From Gallibacterium trehalosifermentans (lineage in GTDB: Bacteria > Pseudomonadota > Gammaproteobacteria > Enterobacterales > Pasteurellaceae), in the NCBI RefSeq assembly GCF_042433055.1, contig NZ_JBHLWB010000010.1, positions 44,570-108,569 on the forward strand: a stretch of DNA of 64,000 bases. The letters are read 5' to 3'. Shown here in pieces: positions 9,034 to 17,500 of this stretch (its first letter is position 1; the number at the start of each line of letters is the position of its first letter). The position numbers were made by a program, and so were the translations under genes. A model generated the notes under the pieces. The model saw only the letters and a list, made by a program, of their open reading frames with translations. It did no database searches and was not told where the DNA came from.

Positions 9034-10940
9034 TCTGCTGATACTCCGCGAGGATTTAATTGATTATATTTTTGTTTATGAACGAAGTAATAATCTAATA
9101 TTTGTCGGACAATCGGAGCGGCATTTCCTGAGCCTCCGCCAGCATTCTCCATAATAATAGTTACAATTACGTTCGGGTTTTCAAAAGGAGCATAAGCAAT
9201 AAACCAAGCGTGGTCATGTAAATGTTTAGAGAGGTTCTTTGAGTTATAGGTTTCATTTTCTTTTAAGCTAAATACTTGTGCTGTCCCTGATTTTCCAGCG
9301 ACTTTATAAGGTGTACCAATGAAAGCTTTTCTCGCTGTGCCATTTGCACTATTTATGACACCATACATTCCTTGTTTGGCAATACTCCAATCAATATCAT
9401 TCGGCTCAGTAATATTCGGATAGAGATGCTTATCTTCATAAGGTTCACTTTGATTACCGATAATTTCTTTCATTAAATGAGGCGTGTTGACTTTCCCATT
9501 ATTGATTAAGATGGCAAGTGCTTTAGCTAATTGTAGTGGTGTAGCTGTCCAATAGCCTTGTCCGATTCCAACGGGAATGGTATCACCTTGGAACCAAGGT
9601 TTTTTATAGCGTTTTTGTTTCCATTCACGAGTAGGCATCACGCCGTTGGTTTCTTCTAAGATATCTATACCAGTAGGTTGCCCAAAACCAAATTTCTGCA
9701 TCCAGCTGGATAAACGATCAATACCCATTAAGTAAGCTACATTATAGAAAAAGGTATCTGATGATTCAGTAATACCTTTGATAACATTTGTAGAACCATG
9801 CCCTGTTTTTAACCAGTCTCGGAAGCGTTTTGTCGTATTAGGAATAGCAAAATAGCCAGGATCATAAAATGTGGTATTTGAAGTAATAATATTATCAGTT
9901 AAAGCCGAAACAGCAATAAATGGCTTAACTGTTGATGCTGGAGGATAGGCGCCTTGTAAGGCTCGACTATATAATGGTCGGTTAGCATCATTTAATAAAC
10001 GTTGGTAGTCGTTGTATGAAATGCCATCAACAAATAAATTATTGTCATAACTTGGCGTAGAAACCATAGCAAGAATACTACTATCTTGAGGATTCATCAC
10101 AACAACAGCCGCTTTTTGATCACCCAGTAAGTTAAAAATATAACGTTGTAAATCAACATCTAAAGTTAAACGAACATTTTTACCAGCAATAGCAGGTTGT
10201 TCACGTAATTTTCGGATAACTTTTCCTTGGCTATTAACCTCAACTTCTTCAAAACCAACTTGCCCATGCAAAACGTCCTCGTAATAACGTTCAATACCTA
10301 ATTTGCCAATATTATGAGTACCAGAATAATTGGCTTCTTTATCTTCTTGTTTGAGGCGTTCTACATCACGATCATTGATACGCGCGACATAACCGAGAAT
10401 ATGAGTTAATGGTTCACCATAAAGGTAATGCCGTTTAAAGTAAGGTTTGATTTCAATACTGGGAAACGCATATTGATTCACTGAAAAACGCGCAATTTGT
10501 TCTTCATTTAAATCAGCCTTTAATAAAATTGGCGTATAACGTTGTGAACGACGCCGTTCTTTCTTAAAAGCTTCGATATCTTCATCTGTTAAGCTAACAA
10601 TTTGTTTTAATTGATTAAACGTTTGTTCTAAATTATCTACTTTTTCAGGCACAATGTATAAGCCAAAAAAAGTAAGGTTTTCTGCTAGGATTTTATTGTT
10701 GCGATCGTAGATAATGCCTCTCGTTGGAGCAATGGGTAATAATTTAATTCGGTTGCCATTGGAACGAGTTTGGTACATTTCATAATTGACAATTTGTAAG
10801 TTATATAAGTTAGTGAGTAATATTCCAGTTAATATTAGTACACCAATGAATGAAATTAATGCACGGCGAGCAAACAGATTACTTTCTGCTTGATTATCCC
10901 GAATAGTTTCTTTTTCTTGCAAAAATTTCATCAGTTTCAT
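9030..10940 (-). CDS. mrdA: Penicillin-binding protein 2
   Basis: Class B transpeptidase of the elongasome that crosslinks strands made by RodA. One N-terminal membrane span (residues 25-48, ALISFIGVLILTGILL) is followed by the dimerisation/pedestal domain and the transpeptidase domain with S-x-x-K (PPASTVKPF, near residue 333), SSD (TESSDTFFY) and KSGT (VAGKSGTAQVF). The 636 residues match the family (E. coli 633). Two ATGs, 10940 and 10931, are possible; I keep the first because the MKL start matches relatives, although neither has a strong ribosome-binding site. It lies five bases after rlmH. Confidence 0.96.
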   Translation of the reverse strand: MKLMKFLQEKETIRDNQAESNLFARRALISFIGVLILTGILLTNLYNLQIVNYEMYQTRSNGNRIKLLPIAPTRGIIYDRNNKILAENLTFFGLYIVPEKVDNLEQTFNQLKQIVSLTDEDIEAFKKERRRSQRYTPILLKADLNEEQIARFSVNQYAFPSIEIKPYFKRHYLYGEPLTHILGYVARINDRDVERLKQEDKEANYSGTHNIGKLGIERYYEDVLHGQVGFEEVEVNSQGKVIRKLREQPAIAGKNVRLTLDVDLQRYIFNLLGDQKAAVVVMNPQDSSILAMVSTPSYDNNLFVDGISYNDYQRLLNDANRPLYSRALQGAYPPASTVKPFIAVSALTDNIITSNTTFYDPGYFAIPNTTKRFRDWLKTGHGSTNVIKGITESSDTFFYNVAYLMGIDRLSSWMQKFGFGQPTGIDILEETNGVMPTREWKQKRYKKPWFQGDTIPVGIGQGYWTATPLQLAKALAILINNGKVNTPHLMKEIIGNQSEPYEDKHLYPNITEPNDIDWSIAKQGMYGVINSANGTARKAFIGTPYKVAGKSGTAQVFSLKENETYNSKNLSKHLHDHAWFIAYAPFENPNVIVTIIMENAGGGSGNAAPIVRQILDYYFVHKQKYNQLNPRGVSAE

Positions 10941-10945
10941 CTGAA

Positions 10946-11416
10946 TTACTCACGATGATAAGGGTGATTAGTGGTTAAACTCCAAGCACGATAAAGGCTT
11001 TCTGCTACCACAATGCGTACTAAGGGGTGAGGTAAGGTTAATGATGATAAAGACCAACTGCGTTCAGCGGCTTGTTTACACTCTGGTGATAAGCCTTCTG
11101 GACCGCCAATTAATAAACTGACATCACGTCCATCTTGTTTCCAGCTTTCGAGTTGTTGTGCTAATTGTGGCGTAGTCCAAGGTTTTCCAGGAATATCTAA
11201 CGTAACAATTAGACTATTTTTCCCGCAAGCAGCTAACATTAATTCGCCCTCTTTTTCAAGAATGCGTTTAATGTCTGCATTTTTACCACGCTTACCAGCA
11301 GGAATTTCAATTAATTCTAGTGGTAAATCTTTTGGAAAACGGCGTTGATACTCTTCAAAACCAGTAGTAACCCAAGCTGGCATTTTAGTTCCAACGGCAA
11401 TTAGCTGTAATTTCAT
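10946..11416 (-). CDS. rlmH: 23S rRNA pseudouridine-1915 N3-methyltransferase
   Basis: SPOUT-class methyltransferase that modifies pseudouridine 1915 in helix 69 of 23S rRNA on assembled 70S ribosomes. The trefoil-knot SAM motif LIGGPEGLSPECK and the C-terminal HPLVRIVVAESLYRAW and NHPYHRE are visible. The length of 156 residues (E. coli 155) is normal. It follows rsfS by four bases, so both ribosome-linked genes start the cell-wall operon. Confidence 0.96.
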   Translation of the reverse strand: MKLQLIAVGTKMPAWVTTGFEEYQRRFPKDLPLELIEIPAGKRGKNADIKRILEKEGELMLAACGKNSLIVTLDIPGKPWTTPQLAQQLESWKQDGRDVSLLIGGPEGLSPECKQAAERSWSLSSLTLPHPLVRIVVAESLYRAWSLTTNHPYHRE

Positions 11417-11420
11417 TGAC

Positions 11421-11723
11421 TTATGCCCATAACTTTTCTAATTGGTATAAGCTACGCGCTTCTTCTTGCATGATATGTACCATCACTTGTCCGAAATCAA
11501 CAACAATCCAATCACTCGTGTTGAAACCCTCTGCCCCAAAGTTATCAATCTGTTTTTGCTTGCAAGCGGTCATCAGGTTTTCGCCTAAAGACGCCACATG
11601 GCGAGTTGAGTTACCAGTACAAATAATTAAATGGTCAGTGATGGGGGATTTCCCTTTTACATCAAGAACTAAAATATCTTTTGCTTTTAAATTATCTAGT
11701 TCATCGATAATTGTTTCTAACAC
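11421..11723 (-). CDS. rsfS: Ribosome silencing factor RsfS
   Basis: Binds L14 on the 50S subunit and blocks subunit joining when nutrients are poor. DWIVVDFGQVMVHIMQEEAR and YQLEKLWA are the family signature. A longer open frame begins at 11828, but its first 35 residues have no counterpart in RsfS proteins. The GTG at 11723 (MLETIIDELDN) has AAAAGGG about nine bases upstream and gives 100 residues, close to the usual 102-105, so I place the start there. First gene of the rsfS-rlmH-mrdAB-rlpA-dacA cluster. Confidence 0.93.
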   Translation of the reverse strand: MLETIIDELDNLKAKDILVLDVKGKSPITDHLIICTGNSTRHVASLGENLMTACKQKQIDNFGAEGFNTSDWIVVDFGQVMVHIMQEEARSLYQLEKLWA

Positions 11724-11871
11724 GCTTAGAGCCCTTTTCTGTTTAAAAATGATACATCTAAAATAAGGCGCGAATTGTATCATGATATCTGTTTTGAGGG
11801 AAATTAGAACAAGATTGTATGAGGACAAAATTAGTAAGGTGATGTATTAGTGCAAATATAATGGAGAGATA

Positions 11872-11898
11872 GGTTGCCCTTTAGGGCGAAACCTAAAT
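11872..11898. repeat. Isolated C-module fragment of the dispersed repeat
   Basis: GCCCTTTAGGGCGA followed by AACCTAAAT is the same palindromic end module found in the long repeat copies near 21.96, 42.91, 59.58 and 60.80 kb. No A or B module accompanies it. It sits in the 235-base gap after the rhlB stop codon and could serve as part of the rhlB transcript end. Confidence 0.7.
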
Positions 11899-11958
11899 CA
11901 AAATGTTAATAATAATCTAATAAAAGCTAATTCATATGGAATGATTAGTAAACTGACA

Positions 11959-13179
11959 TTATGCTTTATTGCGAGTGTTTGAATAGTAACGTTTACCACT
12001 TCTTTTTATTTTCGGTAAGGCTAATAAAGCCTCAGAATCATAGTGGCTCACAGGAATTTGGTGTCCAATATATTGCTCAATCGCAGGCAAATTGATTGCA
12101 TAATCTTCACAGGCAAAACTAATGGATACCCCAGTTTCTCCCGCGCGCCCAGTACGTCCAATTCGATGCACATAATCCTCATAATCATCAGGGAGATCAT
12201 AATTGAATACATGTGTAACTTGCGGAATATGCAAACCACGTGCGGCGACGTCTGTTGCGACTAAAATATCTAACTGCCCTTGCGTAAACTGCTCTAACAA
12301 TTTGAAGCGTTTCTTTTGTAGAACATCACCTGTAAGTAGACCAGCACGATGTCCATCTGCAACTAAATATTGCCAAATTTTTTCACACTGATGTTTAGTA
12401 TTAGCAAAAATAATACAACGCTCGGGCCATTCTTCTTCAATGAGTGTCAATAACAATTTCATTTTATCTTGGTTAGAGGGATAGAAAAGTTCTTCTTTGA
12501 CACTATCGGCAGTTTTATAAGTGGATTCAATTTCAACATAATGTGGATCATTCATATCTTCAAAGGCTAACTCTCTTACTTTAAATGATAGAGTGGCGGA
12601 GAAAAGCATAGTGAGCCGTTCGGTTGGCGGTGGACAATGGCGTAATAGATAGCGAATATCTCGGATAAAACCGAGATCAAACATTCTATCAGCCTCATCT
12701 AATACAACGCACTCGATCTGATTTAATGAAATGATACGCTGTTTGACATAATCAATAACTCGTCCAGTCGTACCAATGAGAATATTTACTCCCTGTTGCA
12801 AGGTCTGTAATTGCTGTTCATAACCATCACCACCATAAGCTAAACCGAGTGTGAGACCTGTATGTTTCGCAAAAATCTGTGCATCATGATGAATTTGTAC
12901 AGCCAATTCTCGGGTTGGTGCAAGGATTATTGCGGATAACTGCTGTTTAGCGGTAGGCGATTGTAATAAGTGTTGGAAGAGTGCGGTCAGAAATGCAACC
13001 GTTTTCCCCGTTCCTGTTTGTGCTTGCCCTGCGATGTCTTGACCCTGTAAAGAATAAGGTAATGATAGAGCTTGAATAGGTGTGCAATAGGTTAACCCCA
13101 TTTCGCGCAAAGCGGATTGAATTGAGGGGTGTAATGCAAAACTGCTAAATGTTGTTGATGTAAGATATTGATGTTCCAT
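11959..13179 (-). CDS. rhlB: ATP-dependent RNA helicase RhlB
   Basis: DEAD-box helicase that unwinds structured RNA for the RNase E degradosome. In order: Q motif near residue 30, Walker A AQTGTGKT, PTRELA, DEAD box (VVLDEADRMFDLGFI), SAT, and the HRIGRTGRAG motif VI. The 406 residues lack most of the Arg-rich tail of E. coli RhlB (421). RhlB is distinguished from other DEAD proteins by KEELFYPSN and VARGLHIPQVTHVFNYDLPD-like segments. It is divergent from rho, as in E. coli but without trxA between. Confidence 0.94.
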   Translation of the reverse strand: MEHQYLTSTTFSSFALHPSIQSALREMGLTYCTPIQALSLPYSLQGQDIAGQAQTGTGKTVAFLTALFQHLLQSPTAKQQLSAIILAPTRELAVQIHHDAQIFAKHTGLTLGLAYGGDGYEQQLQTLQQGVNILIGTTGRVIDYVKQRIISLNQIECVVLDEADRMFDLGFIRDIRYLLRHCPPPTERLTMLFSATLSFKVRELAFEDMNDPHYVEIESTYKTADSVKEELFYPSNQDKMKLLLTLIEEEWPERCIIFANTKHQCEKIWQYLVADGHRAGLLTGDVLQKKRFKLLEQFTQGQLDILVATDVAARGLHIPQVTHVFNYDLPDDYEDYVHRIGRTGRAGETGVSISFACEDYAINLPAIEQYIGHQIPVSHYDSEALLALPKIKRSGKRYYSNTRNKA

Positions 13180-13332
13180 AGGTTCAATTTGTTAAATTTC
13201 GTTTAATTCATGGCAAATTCTACTCTAAAACTAGACAATAGTCTTTTTTAATGGTAATTTTACGAGCAATTTTTATCTCATATCCAATTTACAATCCATT
13301 TTAATCTAATCTACAACAGCATTTCAGTTATT

Positions 13333-14595
13333 ATGAATTTAACAGAATTAAAAAATACACCTGTTTCTGAGCTTGTGAAATTGGGCGAAGAACAAATGGG
13401 GCTAGAAAATTTAGCTCGTCTGAGAAAACAAGATATTATTTTCGCTATTCTTAAACAGCAAGCTAAAAGTGGGGAAGACATTTTTGGTGATGGCGTATTA
13501 GAAATTTTACCTGATGGTTTTGGTTTTTTGCGTTCTGCAGATAGTTCTTATTTAGCTGGACCAGATGATATTTACGTTTCGCCAAGCCAAATTCGCCGCT
13601 TTAATCTGCGTACGGGTGATATGATTGAGGGTAAAATTCGACCGCCGAAAGAAGGGGAACGTTATTTTGCTCTACTCAAAGTTAATCAAGTCAATGATGA
13701 CCGCCCTGAAATCTCCCGCAATAAAATCCTCTTTGAAAATTTAACGCCATTACACGCTAATTACCGTTTACGTATGGAACGCGGTAACGGTTCAACAGAA
13801 GATTTAACTGCGCGTATTTTAGATTTAGCTGCACCAATCGGCAAAGGGCAGCGTGCGTTGATTGTGGCTCCGCCAAAAGCAGGTAAAACAATGTTCCTGC
13901 AAAATATTGCCCAGAGTATTACTTATAATTACCCAGAATGTATTTTGATGGTGTTATTAATTGACGAGCGTCCTGAAGAGGTTACAGAGATGCAACGTTT
14001 GGTTAAAGGTGAAGTGGTCGCTTCTACCTTTGATGAACCTGCGGCACGTCATGTACAGGTAGCTGAAATGGTAATTGAAAAAGCAAAACGTTTGGTCGAG
14101 CATAAAAAAGATGTGGTCATTTTATTAGATTCCATTACACGTTTAGCTCGCGCTTACAATACTGTTACTCCTGCGTCAGGTAAGGTACTTTCTGGTGGGG
14201 TAGATGCCAATGCATTACATCGTCCAAAACGTTTCTTTGGGGCTGCACGTAATGTTGAGGAAGGAGGAAGTTTAACCATTATTGCTACGGCATTGGTGGA
14301 TACGGGTTCTAAGATGGACGAAGTCATTTATGAAGAGTTCAAAGGAACGGGAAATATGGAACTTCATCTTTCACGTAAAATTGCAGAAAAACGTGTGTTC
14401 CCAGCGATTGATTTCAATAGTTCTGGTACACGTAAAGAAGATTTGTTAACTACGCCAGATGAGCTACAAAAAATGTGGATTTTGCGGAAAATTGTCCACC
14501 CAATGGGGGAAATTGAAGCAATGGAGTTTTTAATTGATAAATTATCCATGACAAAAACAAATGAAGAGTTTTTTGAAGCGATGAAACGTTCATAA
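13333..14595 (+). CDS. rho: Transcription termination factor Rho
   Basis: Hexameric RNA-dependent ATPase that ends transcription at rut-containing sites. The N-terminal RNA-binding domain (GFGFLRS) is followed by the ATPase core with Walker A APPKAGKT near residue 180, Walker B VVILLDSITRLARAYN and the Q/R loops. The 420 residues are nearly colinear with E. coli Rho (419). The start MNLTELKNTPVSEL matches relatives, though no strong Shine-Dalgarno is visible. Expression is probably autoregulated through the 150-base leader, as known for rho in E. coli; that is not shown here. Confidence 0.98.
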   Translation: MNLTELKNTPVSELVKLGEEQMGLENLARLRKQDIIFAILKQQAKSGEDIFGDGVLEILPDGFGFLRSADSSYLAGPDDIYVSPSQIRRFNLRTGDMIEGKIRPPKEGERYFALLKVNQVNDDRPEISRNKILFENLTPLHANYRLRMERGNGSTEDLTARILDLAAPIGKGQRALIVAPPKAGKTMFLQNIAQSITYNYPECILMVLLIDERPEEVTEMQRLVKGEVVASTFDEPAARHVQVAEMVIEKAKRLVEHKKDVVILLDSITRLARAYNTVTPASGKVLSGGVDANALHRPKRFFGAARNVEEGGSLTIIATALVDTGSKMDEVIYEEFKGTGNMELHLSRKIAEKRVFPAIDFNSSGTRKEDLLTTPDELQKMWILRKIVHPMGEIEAMEFLIDKLSMTKTNEEFFEAMKRS

Positions 14596-14635
14596 TTCAT
14601 TCAATAGTTTATTGAAAAAATATCTTAGAAAAATG

Positions 14636-14680
14636 GTTGCTAACAATTATTGTTTAATTATTAGCAGCTATTTTTTATTT
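14636..14680 (+). terminator. Terminator after rho
   Basis: A 14-base imperfect stem GTTGCTAACAATTA / TAATTATTAGCAGC with a short loop is followed by TATTTTTTATTT. It separates rho from the large surface protein gene. Confidence 0.8.
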
Positions 14681-14785
14681 AAAATATTCTATAAATATTA
14701 TCTTATCTTTAAAGATTATTTATTTTTGCTTTAACGTATAAAAATAATATTTCTATGCGTATTAAAATAAAAAAAGGTTTTTATC

Positions 14786-17500
14786 ATGCTGATTAGCCAA
14801 TATTTTTCATCTAATCCACAACATAAAGTTAAATATACTGTTGAACAAGGAAAAGTACAGTTACTGGATCCGAATAAAGGTACGAAAATTGAGGTGGAGG
14901 GAGTAACTGGCGATATCTCTTCTAAGGTTAACTTTTCATTAAATAATGAAAATCTTGAAATATTAATTCATGATGATCTCGTTAATTTAGACACGAGATT
15001 GATCTTAACACCTTATCAAAATGAAGAAATTACCTTTGTTTCAATCAGCGAAAAGGGCGTTTTTTATAACTATACTGTTGCACCAAATACTTCAGAAGCA
15101 TTAGGCTCAACGGAATTAATTGTTTCACAGCAAATAGAAACTATTGCCCCATCTCATTATGCAGGTCTTATTTCTAAACCCTTTTCTTACCTAGCAGGTG
15201 GCATTGCAACATCGATCGGTGCGCTCACGTGGTTATTTAGTAAAACAAGTAAATCTAAGCAAGATAACGATGAAGTAGTAAGTAAATCTAATCAGATTGT
15301 AGATAAGTCTGATGAGATAAATGAAGTAGAAGACGAGGAAATTATTGAGATTTCTGGTGAGCTAGCAGGTACCACAACAGAAGATGAAGCGACGACAACG
15401 ATTACAGGGAAATTGGAAAGTCCTGTACCATTTTCTCCGCAAGTGGAAAAAGTGTCAGGTGATCTAGGTGGTCAATTAACTATTCAACCTGATGGCAGTT
15501 GGACATATCAACGTGATGATAGTAATGCAAATGTACAAGCATTAATCGATAGTGAAAGTGCGGTAGAAAAATTTACGGTGCAGTCAGCCAATGGTAAAGC
15601 AACGCAAGAGATTACGATCACCGTAGCTGGTAAAAATGATGTGGCTAAAATTGCTGGACAGACTGATGGTTTAGTGTATAAGCAAAATGACAACAGCGGC
15701 AGCCAGTCAGGGCAACTAACTATTCTCGATCCAGATCATGGGCAAAATGCCTTTTCAGCAGGTGATTATACTGGGCGTTATGGAACCTTAACGCTAGAAG
15801 ATAATGGGCGCTGGGTTTATCGCCTAGATAGCAATAATCCCTCAGTTAAGGCACTGGGCGTAAATCAATCATTACAAGATATTATTACGATTAAAACAGT
15901 AGATGGTACCACTGAAGATATCAATGTGAATATTGTGGAAACATTCTTTATAAGTGGCACGTTATGGTTTGATCAAAATAATGATATGAAAAGAGCCAGA
16001 AATGAAGGTGTTTTCCAACGAGCTAAAGTTGTATTAAAAAACCATAGACATGAAACAATAGATGAAGTTTTTACCAATAATCAGGGGCGTTATACCTTTC
16101 AAGTGAAAAATGTTGCGGTAGGTGATTACTATTTGCAGTTTGATCGGACAAGTTTGCCAGCAAATATGACATTTTTTGTTGGTGGAGACTCTCAGTTAGC
16201 GAATGTATCTGGACAAAGTATTACGATTAACAATAGCGCCCGTGCGAGATTTACGATTAATGCAGGTGTGAAATTTGTTCCTGGTGCAGTGGAAGGGAAA
16301 TTATTTGATGATTATAACTTCAGTGGGCAGCCAGATGGCTCAGAAAAAGGGATAGAGAATGTTACGGTTCGTCTATTAAAAGCGGATAACAGCATAGTCG
16401 CCACGACACAAACGGATAAAAGTGGTAATTATCGTTTTGCGGACATCGATCAAGGGCAATATAAAGTTGTCTTTGGTGAATTAGCGAATGGCGCTCATTA
16501 TAGTGATAGCAATACTTATCCTGTACAAGTAAATGTACAGCAAACTAGCCGAGTAAATGTAGCAACTTATCAACTGGCAACCGTTTCAGGAACGGCTTGG
16601 TATGATGAAAACCGTGATCAGCAATTAACCAGTGAGGATAATCTGCTTACAGATTTAACAGTTCAGTTACTCAATACGCAGGGAGAAGTTGTTGCCACAA
16701 CGACAACAGATGAGCGTGGGCAATATTCTTTCAGTGTAAGACCGGGAGAATATAAAGTTGCTTTTGCTAGAAAAGGATTAGAAACGGGGCAACATTTTGT
16801 CGATCAAGAGCGTAGTGAGAGTCATCTTGCGATTACAGCAGGGGAAACCGAAGCTTTTTCCCTCTATTCAGGGCAAGTAAAAGATCAGATCAATGCCATG
16901 GCAATTACCGAGAGACCAACGGCAAGCTTAGTCGGTAAAGTGTGGTTAGATGCCAATGCGAATGGTATTCAAGATGCAAATGAAAGCGGTATCGAGGGTA
17001 TTAGCGTTGAGTTGTTGGATTCTAATAAACGTAAGGTTATGGAAACTGTAACGGACGCAGAGGGTAATTATCGTTTTGAAACCAAAGATTTTGGTTACTA
17101 TATTATCCGTTCTGGTGGACGTAATGGACTTAATTTTACTGCCTCTAACGTTGGCGGCGATGAAAGTAAAGACTCGGATATAGTGGATACGCACAATGGG
17201 AATACGGCAAAAATTCTCCTTTCGGCGAATCAACATCAAGTGAATATCGGAATTGGTTTAAAACCAAATAATATGACAGTAACCTCACTCAATGAGGATA
17301 TTCAAGGATATATTCAGAATGTGAATTCAGATAGCCATCTCGTTGAGGGGGATAACGTTGGACGTTATGTTACTTTACGTATTGATCCGAGCTTAGCAAA
17401 TACATCGGTGTTTAGTTTGGCTGAAATCCGTGTTTGGTCAAATGTAAATTGGTCTCGCCAAATGGACAGTGGCAAGGGAATTTTTCGCAAGCTGAATTAG
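14786..17500 (+). CDS. N-terminal part of a giant BapA-like type I secretion surface protease (frameshifted)
   Basis: This 904-codon frame and the next one (to 21567) are two parts of one ~2260-residue protein. In order: a beta-rich BapA-type prefix (1-125), a hydrophobic Gly/Ala stretch (SYLAGGIATSIGALTWLF, near 135-152), an acidic linker, VCBS repeats (about 190-385, with DGSWTYQ and DNGRWVYRLD), and four SdrD-B/Cna-B-like domains (about 386-790, each with a D-x-N/D-x-D calcium-type loop such as WLDANANGIQDANESGI). A discoidin (F5/8 C) domain then begins. Translation leaves the conserved frame near 17449, where AAATTGG appears to lack one T; after that the frame reads 17 unrelated residues. 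Prefix and repeats suggest a large adhesin/protease exported by a type I system encoded elsewhere. Confidence 0.75.
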   Translation: MLISQYFSSNPQHKVKYTVEQGKVQLLDPNKGTKIEVEGVTGDISSKVNFSLNNENLEILIHDDLVNLDTRLILTPYQNEEITFVSISEKGVFYNYTVAPNTSEALGSTELIVSQQIETIAPSHYAGLISKPFSYLAGGIATSIGALTWLFSKTSKSKQDNDEVVSKSNQIVDKSDEINEVEDEEIIEISGELAGTTTEDEATTTITGKLESPVPFSPQVEKVSGDLGGQLTIQPDGSWTYQRDDSNANVQALIDSESAVEKFTVQSANGKATQEITITVAGKNDVAKIAGQTDGLVYKQNDNSGSQSGQLTILDPDHGQNAFSAGDYTGRYGTLTLEDNGRWVYRLDSNNPSVKALGVNQSLQDIITIKTVDGTTEDINVNIVETFFISGTLWFDQNNDMKRARNEGVFQRAKVVLKNHRHETIDEVFTNNQGRYTFQVKNVAVGDYYLQFDRTSLPANMTFFVGGDSQLANVSGQSITINNSARARFTINAGVKFVPGAVEGKLFDDYNFSGQPDGSEKGIENVTVRLLKADNSIVATTQTDKSGNYRFADIDQGQYKVVFGELANGAHYSDSNTYPVQVNVQQTSRVNVATYQLATVSGTAWYDENRDQQLTSEDNLLTDLTVQLLNTQGEVVATTTTDERGQYSFSVRPGEYKVAFARKGLETGQHFVDQERSESHLAITAGETEAFSLYSGQVKDQINAMAITERPTASLVGKVWLDANANGIQDANESGIEGISVELLDSNKRKVMETVTDAEGNYRFETKDFGYYIIRSGGRNGLNFTASNVGGDESKDSDIVDTHNGNTAKILLSANQHQVNIGIGLKPNNMTVTSLNEDIQGYIQNVNSDSHLVEGDNVGRYVTLRIDPSLANTSVFSLAEIRVWSNVNWSRQMDSGKGIFRKLN

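Noticed and set aside
11724..11828. N-terminal extension of RsfS
   Set aside because: The 35 extra residues have no counterpart in the family, and a GTG with a ribosome-binding site gives the standard length.
17434..17500. Programmed -1 ribosomal frameshift in the giant surface protein
   Set aside because: No X-XXY-YYZ slippery site or strong downstream structure in the overlap; a single missing T in AAATTGG is simpler.
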